A DNA stretch of 64,000 nt from Bog-756 sp963833585. GTDB lineage: Bacteria; Actinomycetota; Acidimicrobiia; Acidimicrobiales; RAAP-2. Positions within the stretch are counted from its first letter, which is position 1; the number at the start of each line of letters is the position of its first letter. The translations under genes and the position numbers were made by a program. The stretch covers positions 1,238,208-1,302,207 of the forward strand of contig CAWHYF010000005.1 of assembly GCA_963833585.1 (NCBI GenBank). Direction: 5' to 3'. This document shows positions 51,169 to 59,644 of the stretch, piece after piece. The notes beneath the pieces are model-generated. The model made no database searches and was not told where the DNA came from. It worked only from the letters and a program-made list of their open reading frames with translations.

Positions 51169-52290
51169 ATGACACTCCTTGATGCACCCGCCGCAGTGTC
51201 CTCGGGGATCGATCCCGAGTTGCTATTTCGTGAGGCCAGGCGACGACGCAGGCGGAGGTGGTTGATCGCCGGAATCTTCGGCGTCGTCGTCATGGTGATC
51301 CTCGCCAGCTTGGCCATCGTGTTCTTCGGGAGAGCGGCGGGGAGGAGCGCTTCGACTCGGAGACTCAGCCGCCTGCCAACCCCCGTCGGAACCGTTCATC
51401 CTTATCCCAAACAGATGGTGATCGTGAACGCACCGGCACAGGACCTTCAAGTTATTTCCTCAACCACTGGTGAGGTGCTGCGGAACCTGAGTGCTGCTGC
51501 GGGAAACTTCGATGGCCCCATCCAGGCGAGCGTGAGTCCTTCCGGCGCCGTGTACTTCGACCATGCTGGTCGAGCCGGGGGTGAACCGAGTGAGCAGATT
51601 TGGAGGGTACCCGTCTCCGGCGGTCGAAGCACGTTTGTCGCCGACGGACACACTCCGGTGGTCAGTCCAAACGGGAAACTCTTGGCCTATTTGACCTGGA
51701 CGGCACTGACGAATGCCCCGGCATCAATCGTGGTTATGAACCTTGCCACTGGAGTCAGTACAACGTGGAGCTACTCCACCGACGGTCCCGAAATCAGTGG
51801 CCTTTCGTGGGCACCCGACTCCCAGTCAGTGGCGTTCGCTACCTCAACCCCCACCAGGACCTCGTGGACCAACGGTGCCTGGTCGGTTCCGATTTACAGC
51901 CCAAACCGATCACTCGATGTCACCCAACCGATCCCACTCCTGCCGAATGCCTACTGGGTCGGCTACGTGGACAACACCCAGGCCTTGGAGGTCCTTGATC
52001 AGGGCGGCGGGTCCCAGCCCATCGTGATGAACGTCGCCACTGGTCAAGTGGTCAAGCGACTTTCGGTGCTCTCTGGGCCGTCGGCCACACCTCCTGGCAG
52101 TAGCGGGCGGTGGCAAATCGACTCGGCCACAAACTCTGCGAGCAATGTGGCCATCCTCAGGCAGAGGAGCTTGCCCAACGGAGCTGGCATCGTCACTGAC
52201 CTCTACCGGTGGTCACTGAATGCCTCGAAGGTCGGCCCGAGCTTGATCAAGCGAGGCGTGTGGAGTAGCGCCTGGGTACCGGGCTCGTAG
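51169..52290 (+). CDS. Membrane-anchored WD40/TolB-like propeller protein
   Basis: The protein has 373 residues from ATG 51169 (GAGG five bases upstream). The N-terminal cytoplasmic part has GIDPELLFREARRRRRRRW, then one helix (LIAGIFGVVVMVILASLAIVFF), then an outside beta-propeller with TolB/WD40-like motifs: VSPSGAVYFDH, IWRVPVSGG, PVVSPNGKLLAYLTW, LSWAPDSQSVAFATS. Its function is unknown. It is divergent from the GntR gene and probably controlled by it. A truncated copy of its N-terminal part lies 70 bases downstream, so the gene was once duplicated. Confidence 0.78.
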   Translation: MTLLDAPAAVSSGIDPELLFREARRRRRRRWLIAGIFGVVVMVILASLAIVFFGRAAGRSASTRRLSRLPTPVGTVHPYPKQMVIVNAPAQDLQVISSTTGEVLRNLSAAAGNFDGPIQASVSPSGAVYFDHAGRAGGEPSEQIWRVPVSGGRSTFVADGHTPVVSPNGKLLAYLTWTALTNAPASIVVMNLATGVSTTWSYSTDGPEISGLSWAPDSQSVAFATSTPTRTSWTNGAWSVPIYSPNRSLDVTQPIPLLPNAYWVGYVDNTQALEVLDQGGGSQPIVMNVATGQVVKRLSVLSGPSATPPGSSGRWQIDSATNSASNVAILRQRSLPNGAGIVTDLYRWSLNASKVGPSLIKRGVWSSAWVPGS

Positions 52291-52361
52291 TGGATCGGTA
52301 TCTCTCCATGCGCCTTCTCGCAGGGCGATCTGCGAGGCACTCAGCCTGACGGGTTCCTGAA

Positions 52362-52452
52362 GTTACGATCACAGAAACGCCAACCCAGTTCATCGAGATC
52401 GACGACTCCCATCTCCTGTTCAGGGAAGCCAGACGTCGGCGTCGCCAGAGGT
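52362..52452 (+). pseudogene. Truncated paralogue of the propeller gene N-terminus
   Basis: The frame reads VTITETPTQFIEIDDSHLLF, then REARRRRRQRWLRHE. The SHLLFREARRRRRQRWL part matches PELLFREARRRRRRRWL of the gene at 51169 almost residue for residue. Similarity stops just before the transmembrane helix, exactly where the convergent methyltransferase gene ends (52455). It looks like the relic of a tandem duplicate cut off when the neighbouring segment was inserted. Confidence 0.65.
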
Positions 52453-52454
52453 GG

Positions 52455-53189
52455 CTACGGCATGAACGTGAGTACGGGACTTCGCAATGTCGAGTGACGC
52501 TTTCGATTTGGTCCGTCCAAGCTCCGCAGTTCATCCAGAATGGGGTCCACAACGGCACTCCACCGTTCGTCGTCGAGATCCCACAGTGGCGCATACAGGC
52601 GCTCCTCGATCTGCCGGACGAGTTCAAGAGGTGAACGCTCGACACCGATCTCGATCTGGGCTCTTGCCGTCAGATTCAATCCTGCGCCTCTGGCGGTCCG
52701 TTCAATCCAATCAGGTGGACGCATCGGGGACAGTGAGTCGAGGCGTCGAAATAGTGCCTGAACATCGTCGGGAACGTTCTCGGGGGTGGCCGAAACGACC
52801 ACCACACGACCGTCGGCCCGGAGTACTCGGCGAGCCTCACGCACAGCTGCGACCGGATCCCCAATGTGCTGAAGGCTCCACACAAAGGTGACCGCATCAA
52901 AGTATTGACCGGTGAAGGGAACCTTCTGTGCATCAGCCAACAGGACTCGGCCAGGCAGCCGATTGTGGGCCTGGGACAGCATGCCAAAGGAAATGTCAAC
53001 GCCGATTACCGGAATGCCCCCTTCAACCAGGATCTTGGCGACGATCCCGGTACCTGCACCAATGTCGAGGACTGGCTCGCCCGGGTTTAGCCAAGGGCGG
53101 ATTGCGGCAGTGATTGACGTTGCTCTTCTATCTCCGCCACGTTCCTTCTCATATCTGGCCGAGATCCGTTCGTATGAGGTTGACGCCAT
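52455..53189 (-). CDS. Class I SAM-dependent methyltransferase
   Basis: The protein has 244 residues from ATG 53189 with AAGGAGGGG upstream. Motif I is VLDIGAGTGIVAKIL, motif II is VIGVDISFGMLSQA, the post-motif segment is AQKVPFTGQYFDAVTFVWSLQHIGDP, then RRVLRADGRVVVVSATP. This is the UbiE/Methyltransf_11 type. The substrate is unknown. Its 3' end abuts the truncated propeller paralogue. Confidence 0.9.
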   Translation of the reverse strand: MASTSYERISARYEKERGGDRRATSITAAIRPWLNPGEPVLDIGAGTGIVAKILVEGGIPVIGVDISFGMLSQAHNRLPGRVLLADAQKVPFTGQYFDAVTFVWSLQHIGDPVAAVREARRVLRADGRVVVVSATPENVPDDVQALFRRLDSLSPMRPPDWIERTARGAGLNLTARAQIEIGVERSPLELVRQIEERLYAPLWDLDDERWSAVVDPILDELRSLDGPNRKRHSTLRSPVLTFMP

Positions 53190-53339
53190 CTCACACCCCT
53201 CCTTTTCCGTCCACCCCATTTTGATGGTGTTAGCCGACCTGTGCTGCCCAGCAGCAGGAAACCACTCTTCTCGATCGGGTCGAACAGTGGGCGGGCCGCA
53301 CCAGTGCGGGGTGCTTGCACCAGGTGCGGGGCTCAGAGC

Positions 53340-53535
53340 ATGTTTGAGCGCTTCACCAAGTGGGCCAGACAAGTCCTCGTACTGGCTCAGTAGGAGGCCC
53401 GGTTGCTCAGCCACAGCTTCATCGGCACTACGCCTGCTTGGGATTCTGCACCAAGGAGGCACTGCTGCCGAGATGCTCTCCGAGCTGGGTGCCTCGCTAC
53501 CCGTGTCCCGGGAGCGGGTGCAAGCGACCATCGGG
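53340..53535 (+). pseudogene. Decayed Clp N-terminal (ClpC-like) repeat domain
   Basis: From ATG 53340: MFERFTKWARQVLVLAQ, then a TAG stop at 53391, then EARLLSHSFIGTT in the same frame. The rest, LGILHQGGTAAEMLSELGAS..SRERVQATIG, is in another frame. This is unmistakably the N-terminal Clp repeat of ClpC/ClpA (MFERFT..AR.vv.lAQeEAr.l.H..IGTeH...GLl). A premature stop, a frameshift and loss of everything after the domain make it a dead fragment. It lies in the 617 bases between a methyltransferase gene and the gene at 53807; the rest of that stretch shows nothing clear. Confidence 0.7.
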
Positions 53536-53806
53536 CTAACCTTGTTGGTTCCCACTATCGAGTGGACCCTCGTCCACCACCCAGTCGGGAAGGGCGTGGA
53601 CAACGTGCGCAATGACGGCGCCGAGTCGATGGAGGCGATCGCCATACAGGGAGGCCCTGGGTTGAACAGCCTGTCGAGCGACGAGACACAGGCCGGCGAA
53701 TCGCAGTTCTGGCTCCCTTTGGCCTACAGCTCGACCTGACACCAGGTCACGAAGTTTTGTCACTCCGTACAACGGGTAGCTTGTCGGCGAGCCGAGAGGA
53801 ACCGTG

Positions 53807-54184
53807 ATGGCTGACCGATACCTGTATGCAGTTGACCGAAGGTTCATTCCAGTCCTCATCCCGTTCGGTCTGCGAGCCAAGACCGATGGCGTGACCGTGG
53901 ACGAAGAGGGCCTATTTTTGGCGACTTTTGGCTGGTTCCATCTTTCAACTCCGATGTCCAATGTCGATGATGCGCACGTCACCGCCGACTACCGGTGGTG
54001 GACCGCCATCGGAGCCCGCATGTCGTGGGTGGACGACGGCCTCTCCTTCGGCACGAACAACCACGCCGGGGTCTGTGTCCATTTCAAGGAGAAGGTGCCG
54101 TCGTTGCTCAGCCGGAAGGGCCATTCAGCCTTGACGGTCACGGTGCGGGATCTGGAAGGTCTGGTCGGCGCTCTCACCCCATAG
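53807..54184 (+). CDS. Conserved hypothetical protein, PH-like
   Basis: The protein has 125 residues from ATG 53807 (GTG 53804 also possible) behind GAGAGG. It has a beta-rich pattern: FGLRAKTDGVTVDEEGLFLATFGWFHLSTPMSNVDDAHVT, then WWTAIGARMSWVDDGLSFGTN, GVCVHFKEKVPSLL and HSALTVTVRDLEGLVGAL. The last part resembles bacterial PH-like proteins that bind ligands or membranes. No signal peptide was seen. Its function is unknown. It is flanked by decayed genes on both sides. Confidence 0.75.
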   Translation: MADRYLYAVDRRFIPVLIPFGLRAKTDGVTVDEEGLFLATFGWFHLSTPMSNVDDAHVTADYRWWTAIGARMSWVDDGLSFGTNNHAGVCVHFKEKVPSLLSRKGHSALTVTVRDLEGLVGALTP

Positions 54185-54316
54185 CGGACATTTCACTGGA
54201 CCGCCCCGCATCATCGGTCCGACGGTTAGGCCCTCGGCGGGTTGTCTGAGGGGTATCACCAAGGCCGGTCTAGGCAGCCTGGGTGTCCCACCCAGTCGGC
54301 GACGGGATACCCGCAA

Positions 54317-54520
54317 CTAGGCCTTCGGGGGCTTCCCGAGGAGCTTCAGCAAGTAGGATCCGGCCCGCCCCGGTTTCCCAGCGTGGTGGCCGTCCGAGCC
54401 ATGCCCGGAGCGGCCAAATGACCCGCCGGTAAATCCTTCGGCTCGATTGGGTTCCTCATACTTGGGCACCTTTGCCATTCTGCGCCGTGGTTTGCGAGGT
54501 TTGCTGCCTTCGGATCCCAT
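54317..54520 (-). CDS. Possible small basic protein
   Basis: The protein has 67 residues from ATG 54520 (GGGG four bases upstream); ATG 54478 is an alternative. It is basic and Gly-rich: SKPRKPRRRMAKVPKYEEP, then FGRSGHGSDGHHAGKPGRAG and a hydrophobic end YLLKLLGKPPKA. No domain is recognised. The region around holds decayed genes, so this could be a chance frame. Confidence 0.35.
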   Translation of the reverse strand: MGSEGSKPRKPRRRMAKVPKYEEPNRAEGFTGGSFGRSGHGSDGHHAGKPGRAGSYLLKLLGKPPKA

Positions 54521-54622
54521 TTCCCCATCATGGTCGATAAGTACCTCTGCCGTCGCTTGCTCAGCTCGCGCCCCGCTCCCGGCGGTCAGGCATACCCAGG
54601 CGAGCTGCACCCCGGAGAACCG

Positions 54623-55019
54623 TCAGAGTGCGATACCTGCCGACTTCAGGACCGGAGCAAGCTTGTCCCTCGCCCAATCGCCCCCACGGCGCTCGACCTT
54701 CCAAAGCCCTTCCTGGCCGTCCCTTGTCACAACAGTGATCTCGGTGACCTGCCTAGGACGAGACGCCGGTCAGAAGGCCGACGAGACGCCGGTCGGCCAC
54801 CAGGCCGACGTGCGATGCCGGGACTCATCCCAGGAGACACCAAGGTTTGCTCGTCTGAGCCCCCGACCTGTCGCTCATTGACTTCAACACTCGCCACCTC
54901 ACCAAGTGCGATGCCGCGGGTGAGACTGAACTCTCCGATTCCGAGTTGCCCGTCCTTGACCACAAGCGCTTACCGTGTTTGCCGAGGGCCACGATGCCAC
55001 CCTTGCAATCACACTTCAC
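54623..55019 (-). pseudogene. Multiply frameshifted small protein gene
   Basis: Three frames read in series give a coherent protein. First VKCDCKGGIVALGKHGKR from 55019, then LVVKDGQLGIGEFSLTRGIALGEVASVEVNERQVGGSDEQTLVS, then VTEITVVTRDGQEGLWKVERRGGDWARDKLAPVLKSAGIAL ending at 54623. Middle and end resemble DUF4429/PH-like actinobacterial proteins. Between the second and third parts is a 15-base tandem duplication (GACGAGACGCCGGTC at 54757 and 54780). At least two frameshifts make it dead. Confidence 0.6.
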
Positions 55020-55194
55020 TGGTAAACAATCTTTGAGGCCGACCCCGCCGTCTCGTCTCTCATACGGCAAGCTGATCACGGTGATCGTGCCGCTGCCGAA
55101 GCGTCCCACCGGCCCGGTGGTCGGGGACTCCCTGTTTCACACAGTCAACACCTAGGATCGGGCTGTCCGGTGCCAAATCTGACAAAATTGCGAG

Positions 55195-56478
55195 GTGGCA
55201 TGGCGGGACACCGGGAAGCACTTCCGACCACTTGTTGGCATGGGACTCGTCGCTCTGAGCTGCTGGGTCGGTGGGGTTGTCCCTTCGATGGCGGCAGGTG
55301 CGTCACCTCCAAAGCCCGATTCCGCCGGAACGACGTGGCTCTGTCGTCCTGGTCAGAGCAACGACCCCTGCACCGCACCGCTCACGACCACAGTCATCGA
55401 CTCCAAGGGCACACGGCACATCGTCGACTACAAACCGGCAACAGACCCCCCGGTGGACTGCTTCTATCTGTATCCCAATGTGAGTGAACAGCGCTCTCCC
55501 AACGCCAACCTCCACGTTGATCCCCAGGAGACGGCCATCGCTGAACTCGAAGCATCTCCATTCTCACAAGACTGCCGGGTATTTGCCCCCATGTACCGAG
55601 AAGACACTGGTCTCGATCCGACGAGCCACACGGCCCAAGAGGTGGCAGAGCACAGCGTGATGAGCGCCTGGAATGACTACCTTGCGCACTACAACGATGG
55701 ACGGGGGATTGTGCTCATTGGCCATTCGGAGGGATCGGGCGAAGCAACGCTCTTAATCGACCGAATAGACCAGCTCCCGGCCGTCCGAACGCTTCTGGTG
55801 TCGGCCATCATCACGGGACTGGACCTTCCCGTGACCCAAACTGGGCTTGGACCGTTCGCGACGATTGGTCCCTGTGAATCGGAAACTCAGACTGGTTGTG
55901 TTGTCGACTTCAACGCCTTCTCGGAACCCCCTCCGTCCAACACAATGTTTGGAAAGGTGAACCCAGCGATCGTCATTGACGGTCACAAAGCTGAATCATT
56001 GTGCACGAATCCGTCTGACATCGGGGGCGGCCATGGCCGGCTGATCTCAATGTATCGGACACAGCTTCCTACCGAAGAAGTGGCCGGAAGCTCCACGGAA
56101 GGCGTCCTCATGCGCCATCCACCTGTGGTTTCGACCCCGTGGGTTGAATACGACGGTCAGTACACCGGATCGTGCGAGACCAGCAACGGGGCGCACGTGC
56201 TCATTGTCGAAAGAGAAAGGGCTGCTCCAGCGCTGACGGCATACCCAAATGCCCGGTGGGGATTGCATGTCGACGATCCGAACGTCGCCATGGGCAATCT
56301 GGTGTCTCTCGTCCATTCCGAGATTGAGTCGTATGTGGCAATACACCGGAATACAGCGGCAACGGTCAGGGTCGTAGGTCGTGCCTATGGTGCCCGCATG
56401 GTCAGTGTCACAGGTATTTGGAGGGCATCTGCAGGCTGGGCTAATCCCTGCTTCCCGAGAGTGGCCACTCACCAATGA
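55195..56478 (+). CDS. Secreted DUF3089 (lipase-like alpha/beta hydrolase) protein
   Basis: The protein has 427 residues from GTG 55195. A hydrophobic N-terminus (LVGMGLVALSCWVGGVVPSMAAGA) serves as signal peptide. The mature part starts TTWLCRPGQSNDPCTAPLTTTV, a family landmark, and continues PPVDCFYLYPNVS, RVFAPMYRE, and the nucleophile S178 in IGHSEGSGEATLL. Cysteine pairs suggest disulfides. DUF3089 proteins are predicted esterases or lipases of actinobacteria. It lies between a dead gene and the YVTN gene. Confidence 0.9.
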   Translation: MAWRDTGKHFRPLVGMGLVALSCWVGGVVPSMAAGASPPKPDSAGTTWLCRPGQSNDPCTAPLTTTVIDSKGTRHIVDYKPATDPPVDCFYLYPNVSEQRSPNANLHVDPQETAIAELEASPFSQDCRVFAPMYREDTGLDPTSHTAQEVAEHSVMSAWNDYLAHYNDGRGIVLIGHSEGSGEATLLIDRIDQLPAVRTLLVSAIITGLDLPVTQTGLGPFATIGPCESETQTGCVVDFNAFSEPPPSNTMFGKVNPAIVIDGHKAESLCTNPSDIGGGHGRLISMYRTQLPTEEVAGSSTEGVLMRHPPVVSTPWVEYDGQYTGSCETSNGAHVLIVERERAAPALTAYPNARWGLHVDDPNVAMGNLVSLVHSEIESYVAIHRNTAATVRVVGRAYGARMVSVTGIWRASAGWANPCFPRVATHQ

Positions 56479-56587
56479 TCTCAGATCTGCTGATGGTCAC
56501 CGTCCCGGCGTTTTGGGAGCATCCCGAGAGGGCCTCCGGAAGACCCACCACACTGAGAACCCAAAAAGTCACAGCTCGCAATGAGAG

Positions 56588-56642
56588 TTGTCATCACCGA
56601 CCGAATCTGTTATCCAATCTTAGGCGGGTGCCTGAAGCACCC
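56588..56642 (+). promoter_or_regulatory. Promoter and leader hairpin of the YVTN propeller gene
   Basis: TTGTCA (56588-56593), 17-base spacer and TATCCA (56611-56616) form a fair promoter. Just after the start point GGGTGC (56626-56631), loop CTGAA and GCACCC (56637-56642) form a 6-bp hairpin at the 5' end of the transcript. The ATG is at 56663 behind GGAAGG. The hairpin could stabilise the message. Confidence 0.5.
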
Positions 56643-56662
56643 TTGACAAGGGAAGGTTAGTC

Positions 56663-57895
56663 ATGGCCACTCGTTGTCGGAGCGCGGTGCAGGCGGCGTT
56701 GGCAGGGTCACTTCTGTTCGGTGGTGCGCTCATCGCAGTGGTAGTCGGCGGTGCGACTGTGGCATCGGCGACCACGGTCGTCCAGACCATCGGCGTGGGC
56801 AACGCTCCCCAGAGTGTCTCCTCGGACGGTACCCACGTCTGGGTATCGAACGGCATCGACAACACGGTCAGCGAGCTGGACGCCGCGACCGGAGCGGTCG
56901 TCCAGACCATCGGGGTGGGCAACGAGCCCATCGGTGTCTCCTCCGACGGCATCCACGTCTGGGTGGCGAACAACGCCGACAACACGGTCACCGAGCTGGA
57001 TGCCGCGACCGGGGCAGTCGTTCAGACCATCGGGGTGGGCCTCGGTCCCGACGCCGTCTCCTCGAACGGCGCCCACGTCTGGGTGACGAACGTCTTCGAC
57101 AACACGGTCACCGAGCTGGACGCCGCGACCGGGGCGGTCGTCCAGACCATCGGGGTGGGCAACACGCCCATCGGTGTCTCCTCCGACGGCACCCACGTCT
57201 GGGTGGCGAACAGCGCCGACAACACGGTCACGGAGCTGGACGCCGCGACCGGCGCGGTCGTCCAGACCATCGGGGTGGGCAACCGGCCCAACGGCGTCTC
57301 CTCGGACGGCACCCACGTCTGGGTGGCGAACGACAAGGACAACACGGTCACCGAGCTGGACACCTCGACCGGGGCGGTCGTCCAGACCATCGGGGTGGGC
57401 AGCTATCCTTACGCCGTCTCCTCGGACGGCACCTACGTCTGGGTGGCGAACGTCCTCGAGAACACGGTGACCGAACTGGACGCACCGACCGGGGCGGTCG
57501 TCCAGACCATCGGGGTGGGCAGCTTTCCGATCGGTGTCTCCTCGGACGGCAGCCACGTCTGGGTGGCGAACAACCGCGGTAAGACGGTGACCGAACTCGC
57601 CATCGCCAACGGTCCACTGGCGATCACGACCACGTCGCTCCCGGTGGCCACGGTGGGGGTGCCCTACTCCTTCCAGCTTCAGGCCAGCGGCGGCACGGGG
57701 CCATACACCTGGAACAAGTACAGGCCGAAGGGCCGGGGTGGCTTGCCGTGGCAAGTGACTCTGTCGAGGACTGGCCTCATCTCGGGCACGCCCAAGCGGG
57801 CGGGGACCTACACCATCATCGTCAAGTGTCTGGGGGCGAACCACTCGCACAAGACTCAGGCGACCCAGGAACTGACGCTCACGGTTAATCCGTAG
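56663..57895 (+). CDS. Secreted YVTN-type seven-bladed propeller with C-terminal Ig-like domain
   Basis: The protein has 410 residues from ATG 56663. A signal peptide (QAALAGSLLFGGALIAVVVGGATVASA) leads to seven 40-residue repeats with VVQTIGVG..P.GVSSDG.HVWVAN and NTVTELDAATGA. At DNA level the unit is exactly 120 bases, repeated from about 56770 to 57600, with most copies over 80 percent alike. A 90-residue putative Ig domain follows (PYSFQLQASGGTGPYTW, LISGTPKRAGTYTI, SHKTQATQELTLTVNP). The same module ends the RCC1 protein at 47151. It is likely exported and surface-attached; its ligand is unknown. Confidence 0.92.
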   Translation: MATRCRSAVQAALAGSLLFGGALIAVVVGGATVASATTVVQTIGVGNAPQSVSSDGTHVWVSNGIDNTVSELDAATGAVVQTIGVGNEPIGVSSDGIHVWVANNADNTVTELDAATGAVVQTIGVGLGPDAVSSNGAHVWVTNVFDNTVTELDAATGAVVQTIGVGNTPIGVSSDGTHVWVANSADNTVTELDAATGAVVQTIGVGNRPNGVSSDGTHVWVANDKDNTVTELDTSTGAVVQTIGVGSYPYAVSSDGTYVWVANVLENTVTELDAPTGAVVQTIGVGSFPIGVSSDGSHVWVANNRGKTVTELAIANGPLAITTTSLPVATVGVPYSFQLQASGGTGPYTWNKYRPKGRGGLPWQVTLSRTGLISGTPKRAGTYTIIVKCLGANHSHKTQATQELTLTVNP

Positions 57896-57969
57896 GGGTT
57901 ATCCACAAGCCCGAATGTGCCGATCAGCGGCAGGCCAATAGGCGCCGCCGACCCGGCGATCGGGGACGC

Positions 57970-58614
57970 TTAACCCTTCGCCGGTCCGAAGCTATCCAGA
58001 TACCACTTGGTCTCATGGTGATCTCGGGCGTCTGGGTTCGATTGGTGAATCGGGTCCAGCTTGCTCAGAATGCGGTCGAGCGTGCGGTAATCGCGCTGGC
58101 TGAGCACCCTGATGCCATGCCGGATCAAGAGGGCAGCACAGACGCCCTGACCGGCCTGACGATGGCCCTGCATGCGAGCCCCTCGATAGATGACCTCAGA
58201 TCCACACGCCGCACTTGTGTCTGTAAGGAGCGCCAGACGCACGTCGGCGGCCTGGGCCTTCGTCAACATGGCGTGGGCGGCATCGAGCATGGACTCGGTC
58301 CAATCCGCTCCCGTGTCACTCAGGACCCGGGCTCTGCCATCGAGGACATCGAACCCATCTCCTCCGTGGATATCGGGAGTGGCCCGTGGAGTCCCGAACG
58401 CGAACTCCTCGGGGCAGAAGGTAACGACCTGGACATTGGGAAGTTGAAAGAGGGATTCCGTGTGAGCGAAAGGAGCGCCGTATGAGCTCCCATCAACTCC
58501 GCAGCGGACACCTCGCAGGCAGGCACTTGCCAGGAGTCTCAGCGGGTACTCCTCGGTGAAAGGAGGCCATTCCCGAATCTCGACTTCGCTCGGGAGGTGG
58601 TCGGTCGTTGCCAT
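57970..58614 (-). CDS. DUF523-family protein
   Basis: The protein has 214 residues from ATG 58614. Features are the cysteine motif LLASACLRGVRCGVDGSSYG, FCPEEFAFGTPRATPDIHGG, and LALLTDTSAACGSEVIYRG, the DUF523 (BbP) pattern. The conserved cysteines may hold a metal or iron-sulfur site. Its function is unknown. The C-terminus (about 50 residues, LIRHGIRVLSQRDYRTLDRIL) is typical. It converges with the YVTN gene. Confidence 0.9.
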   Translation of the reverse strand: MATTDHLPSEVEIREWPPFTEEYPLRLLASACLRGVRCGVDGSSYGAPFAHTESLFQLPNVQVVTFCPEEFAFGTPRATPDIHGGDGFDVLDGRARVLSDTGADWTESMLDAAHAMLTKAQAADVRLALLTDTSAACGSEVIYRGARMQGHRQAGQGVCAALLIRHGIRVLSQRDYRTLDRILSKLDPIHQSNPDARDHHETKWYLDSFGPAKG

Positions 58615-58785
58615 GATTCCATTGTGCCTGGGAGTTGCCCACGGAAAATAGGGCTCACTGGACACCACTGACCCAAGAGGATGCCTTATGGGCGAGTCTT
58701 GCCTCCGCAACTGATCAGGGTTGACGAGATCGAGGAACCGGCGCAGGATTAGAACGTCCGTTGAGGGGCGTCAGGGTGTGGAGTG

Positions 58786-59632
58786 ATGAGTGCACTCACG
58801 ATGACTGCCGCTGAACTGGTCCGGTCAAAGGTATGCCGAAGGGGTCGACCTTTCTCCTTCGTCATTCCGTTGGCCGTGCTCGTCATGTTCTCAGTGGGCA
58901 TGAGCCAGACCGCAGTAGCAGCGCCGGTTGCTCGGGCCGGTGTCACCAGCGCTCCTACCTTGAAGGTCGGCCCATCGGCCAATCTTGTGGGCAACCGGGT
59001 CGCTCACATCAGCGGGAAGCACTGGCCGACCAGTGACCTCAACGTCCGAGTCGAACTGTGTTCGTCCGATCCATCCTTGCCGAACGCCTCGTGCGGGGAC
59101 ATCGGCTATCCGAGTGACGTCGAAGAGTGGGTCGTGGTCGCTCGAGTACGCGCCGATGAATCCACAAGCCCCCGTCGGTTGCCTGGAAGCGTCTGTCTGT
59201 TACATCGAGGCAACAGACAACGGTGCGACCACTCTCGCCGAGGAGGTGACCTTCAAGCCGCTCACGGTGTTCTTGACTCCCAATGAGGGCGGCGAGGGCT
59301 ACTACTGGGCCCAAAAGGTCTCCGTGCATATCACCGGGTTTCCTTCGGGCGACCCGGTCGGTGTCGAAGTCTGCGACTCAAGTGGCGATTGCGACCCAAC
59401 CACCTCCGCCACTATCACGGCTAGCGGTGGTGGAAGGGGAGCAGTCCACGTCCCCGCACTCAATGAGAACATCTGCTCCACCTATGGGGATTGCGCCATC
59501 ATCGCCACCGACCCGGCGTACTCCTCGTACCCCCAAGACGTAGTGGCGGTCTATAGCTTTGCGGGGTATTGCGGACCTATCGTTTGCGATGGATTTGGGC
59601 CAGACAATGCCTCAACGACCAAAGTGAAGTAG
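58786..59632 (+). pseudogene. Secreted beta-rich protein, frameshifted
   Basis: The first frame from ATG 58786 has a signal peptide (FSFVIPLAVLVMFSVGMSQTAVAAPVA) and VGNRVAHISGKHWPTSDLNVRVELCSS, then PNASCGDIGYP. The matching second part, LEYAPMNPQAPVGCLEASVCYIEATDNG through VAVYSFAGYCGPIVCDG, is in another frame ending at 59632. The join lies near 59125-59150. An intact protein would have about 280 residues, with several cysteine pairs and neocarzinostatin-like or Ig-like sandwich domains. Either a recent mutation or a base-level error. Confidence 0.65.
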
Positions 59633-59644
59633 AGGCGGCTTCGA

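Noticed and set aside
56770..57600. 120-base repeats as a CRISPR array or satellite
   Set aside because: They encode YVTN blades in a single open frame with signal peptide and C-terminal domain.
56708..57850. 380-codon leftward frame opposite the YVTN gene
   Set aside because: Antisense shadow of the repeat; Asp/Arg/His-rich without start signals.
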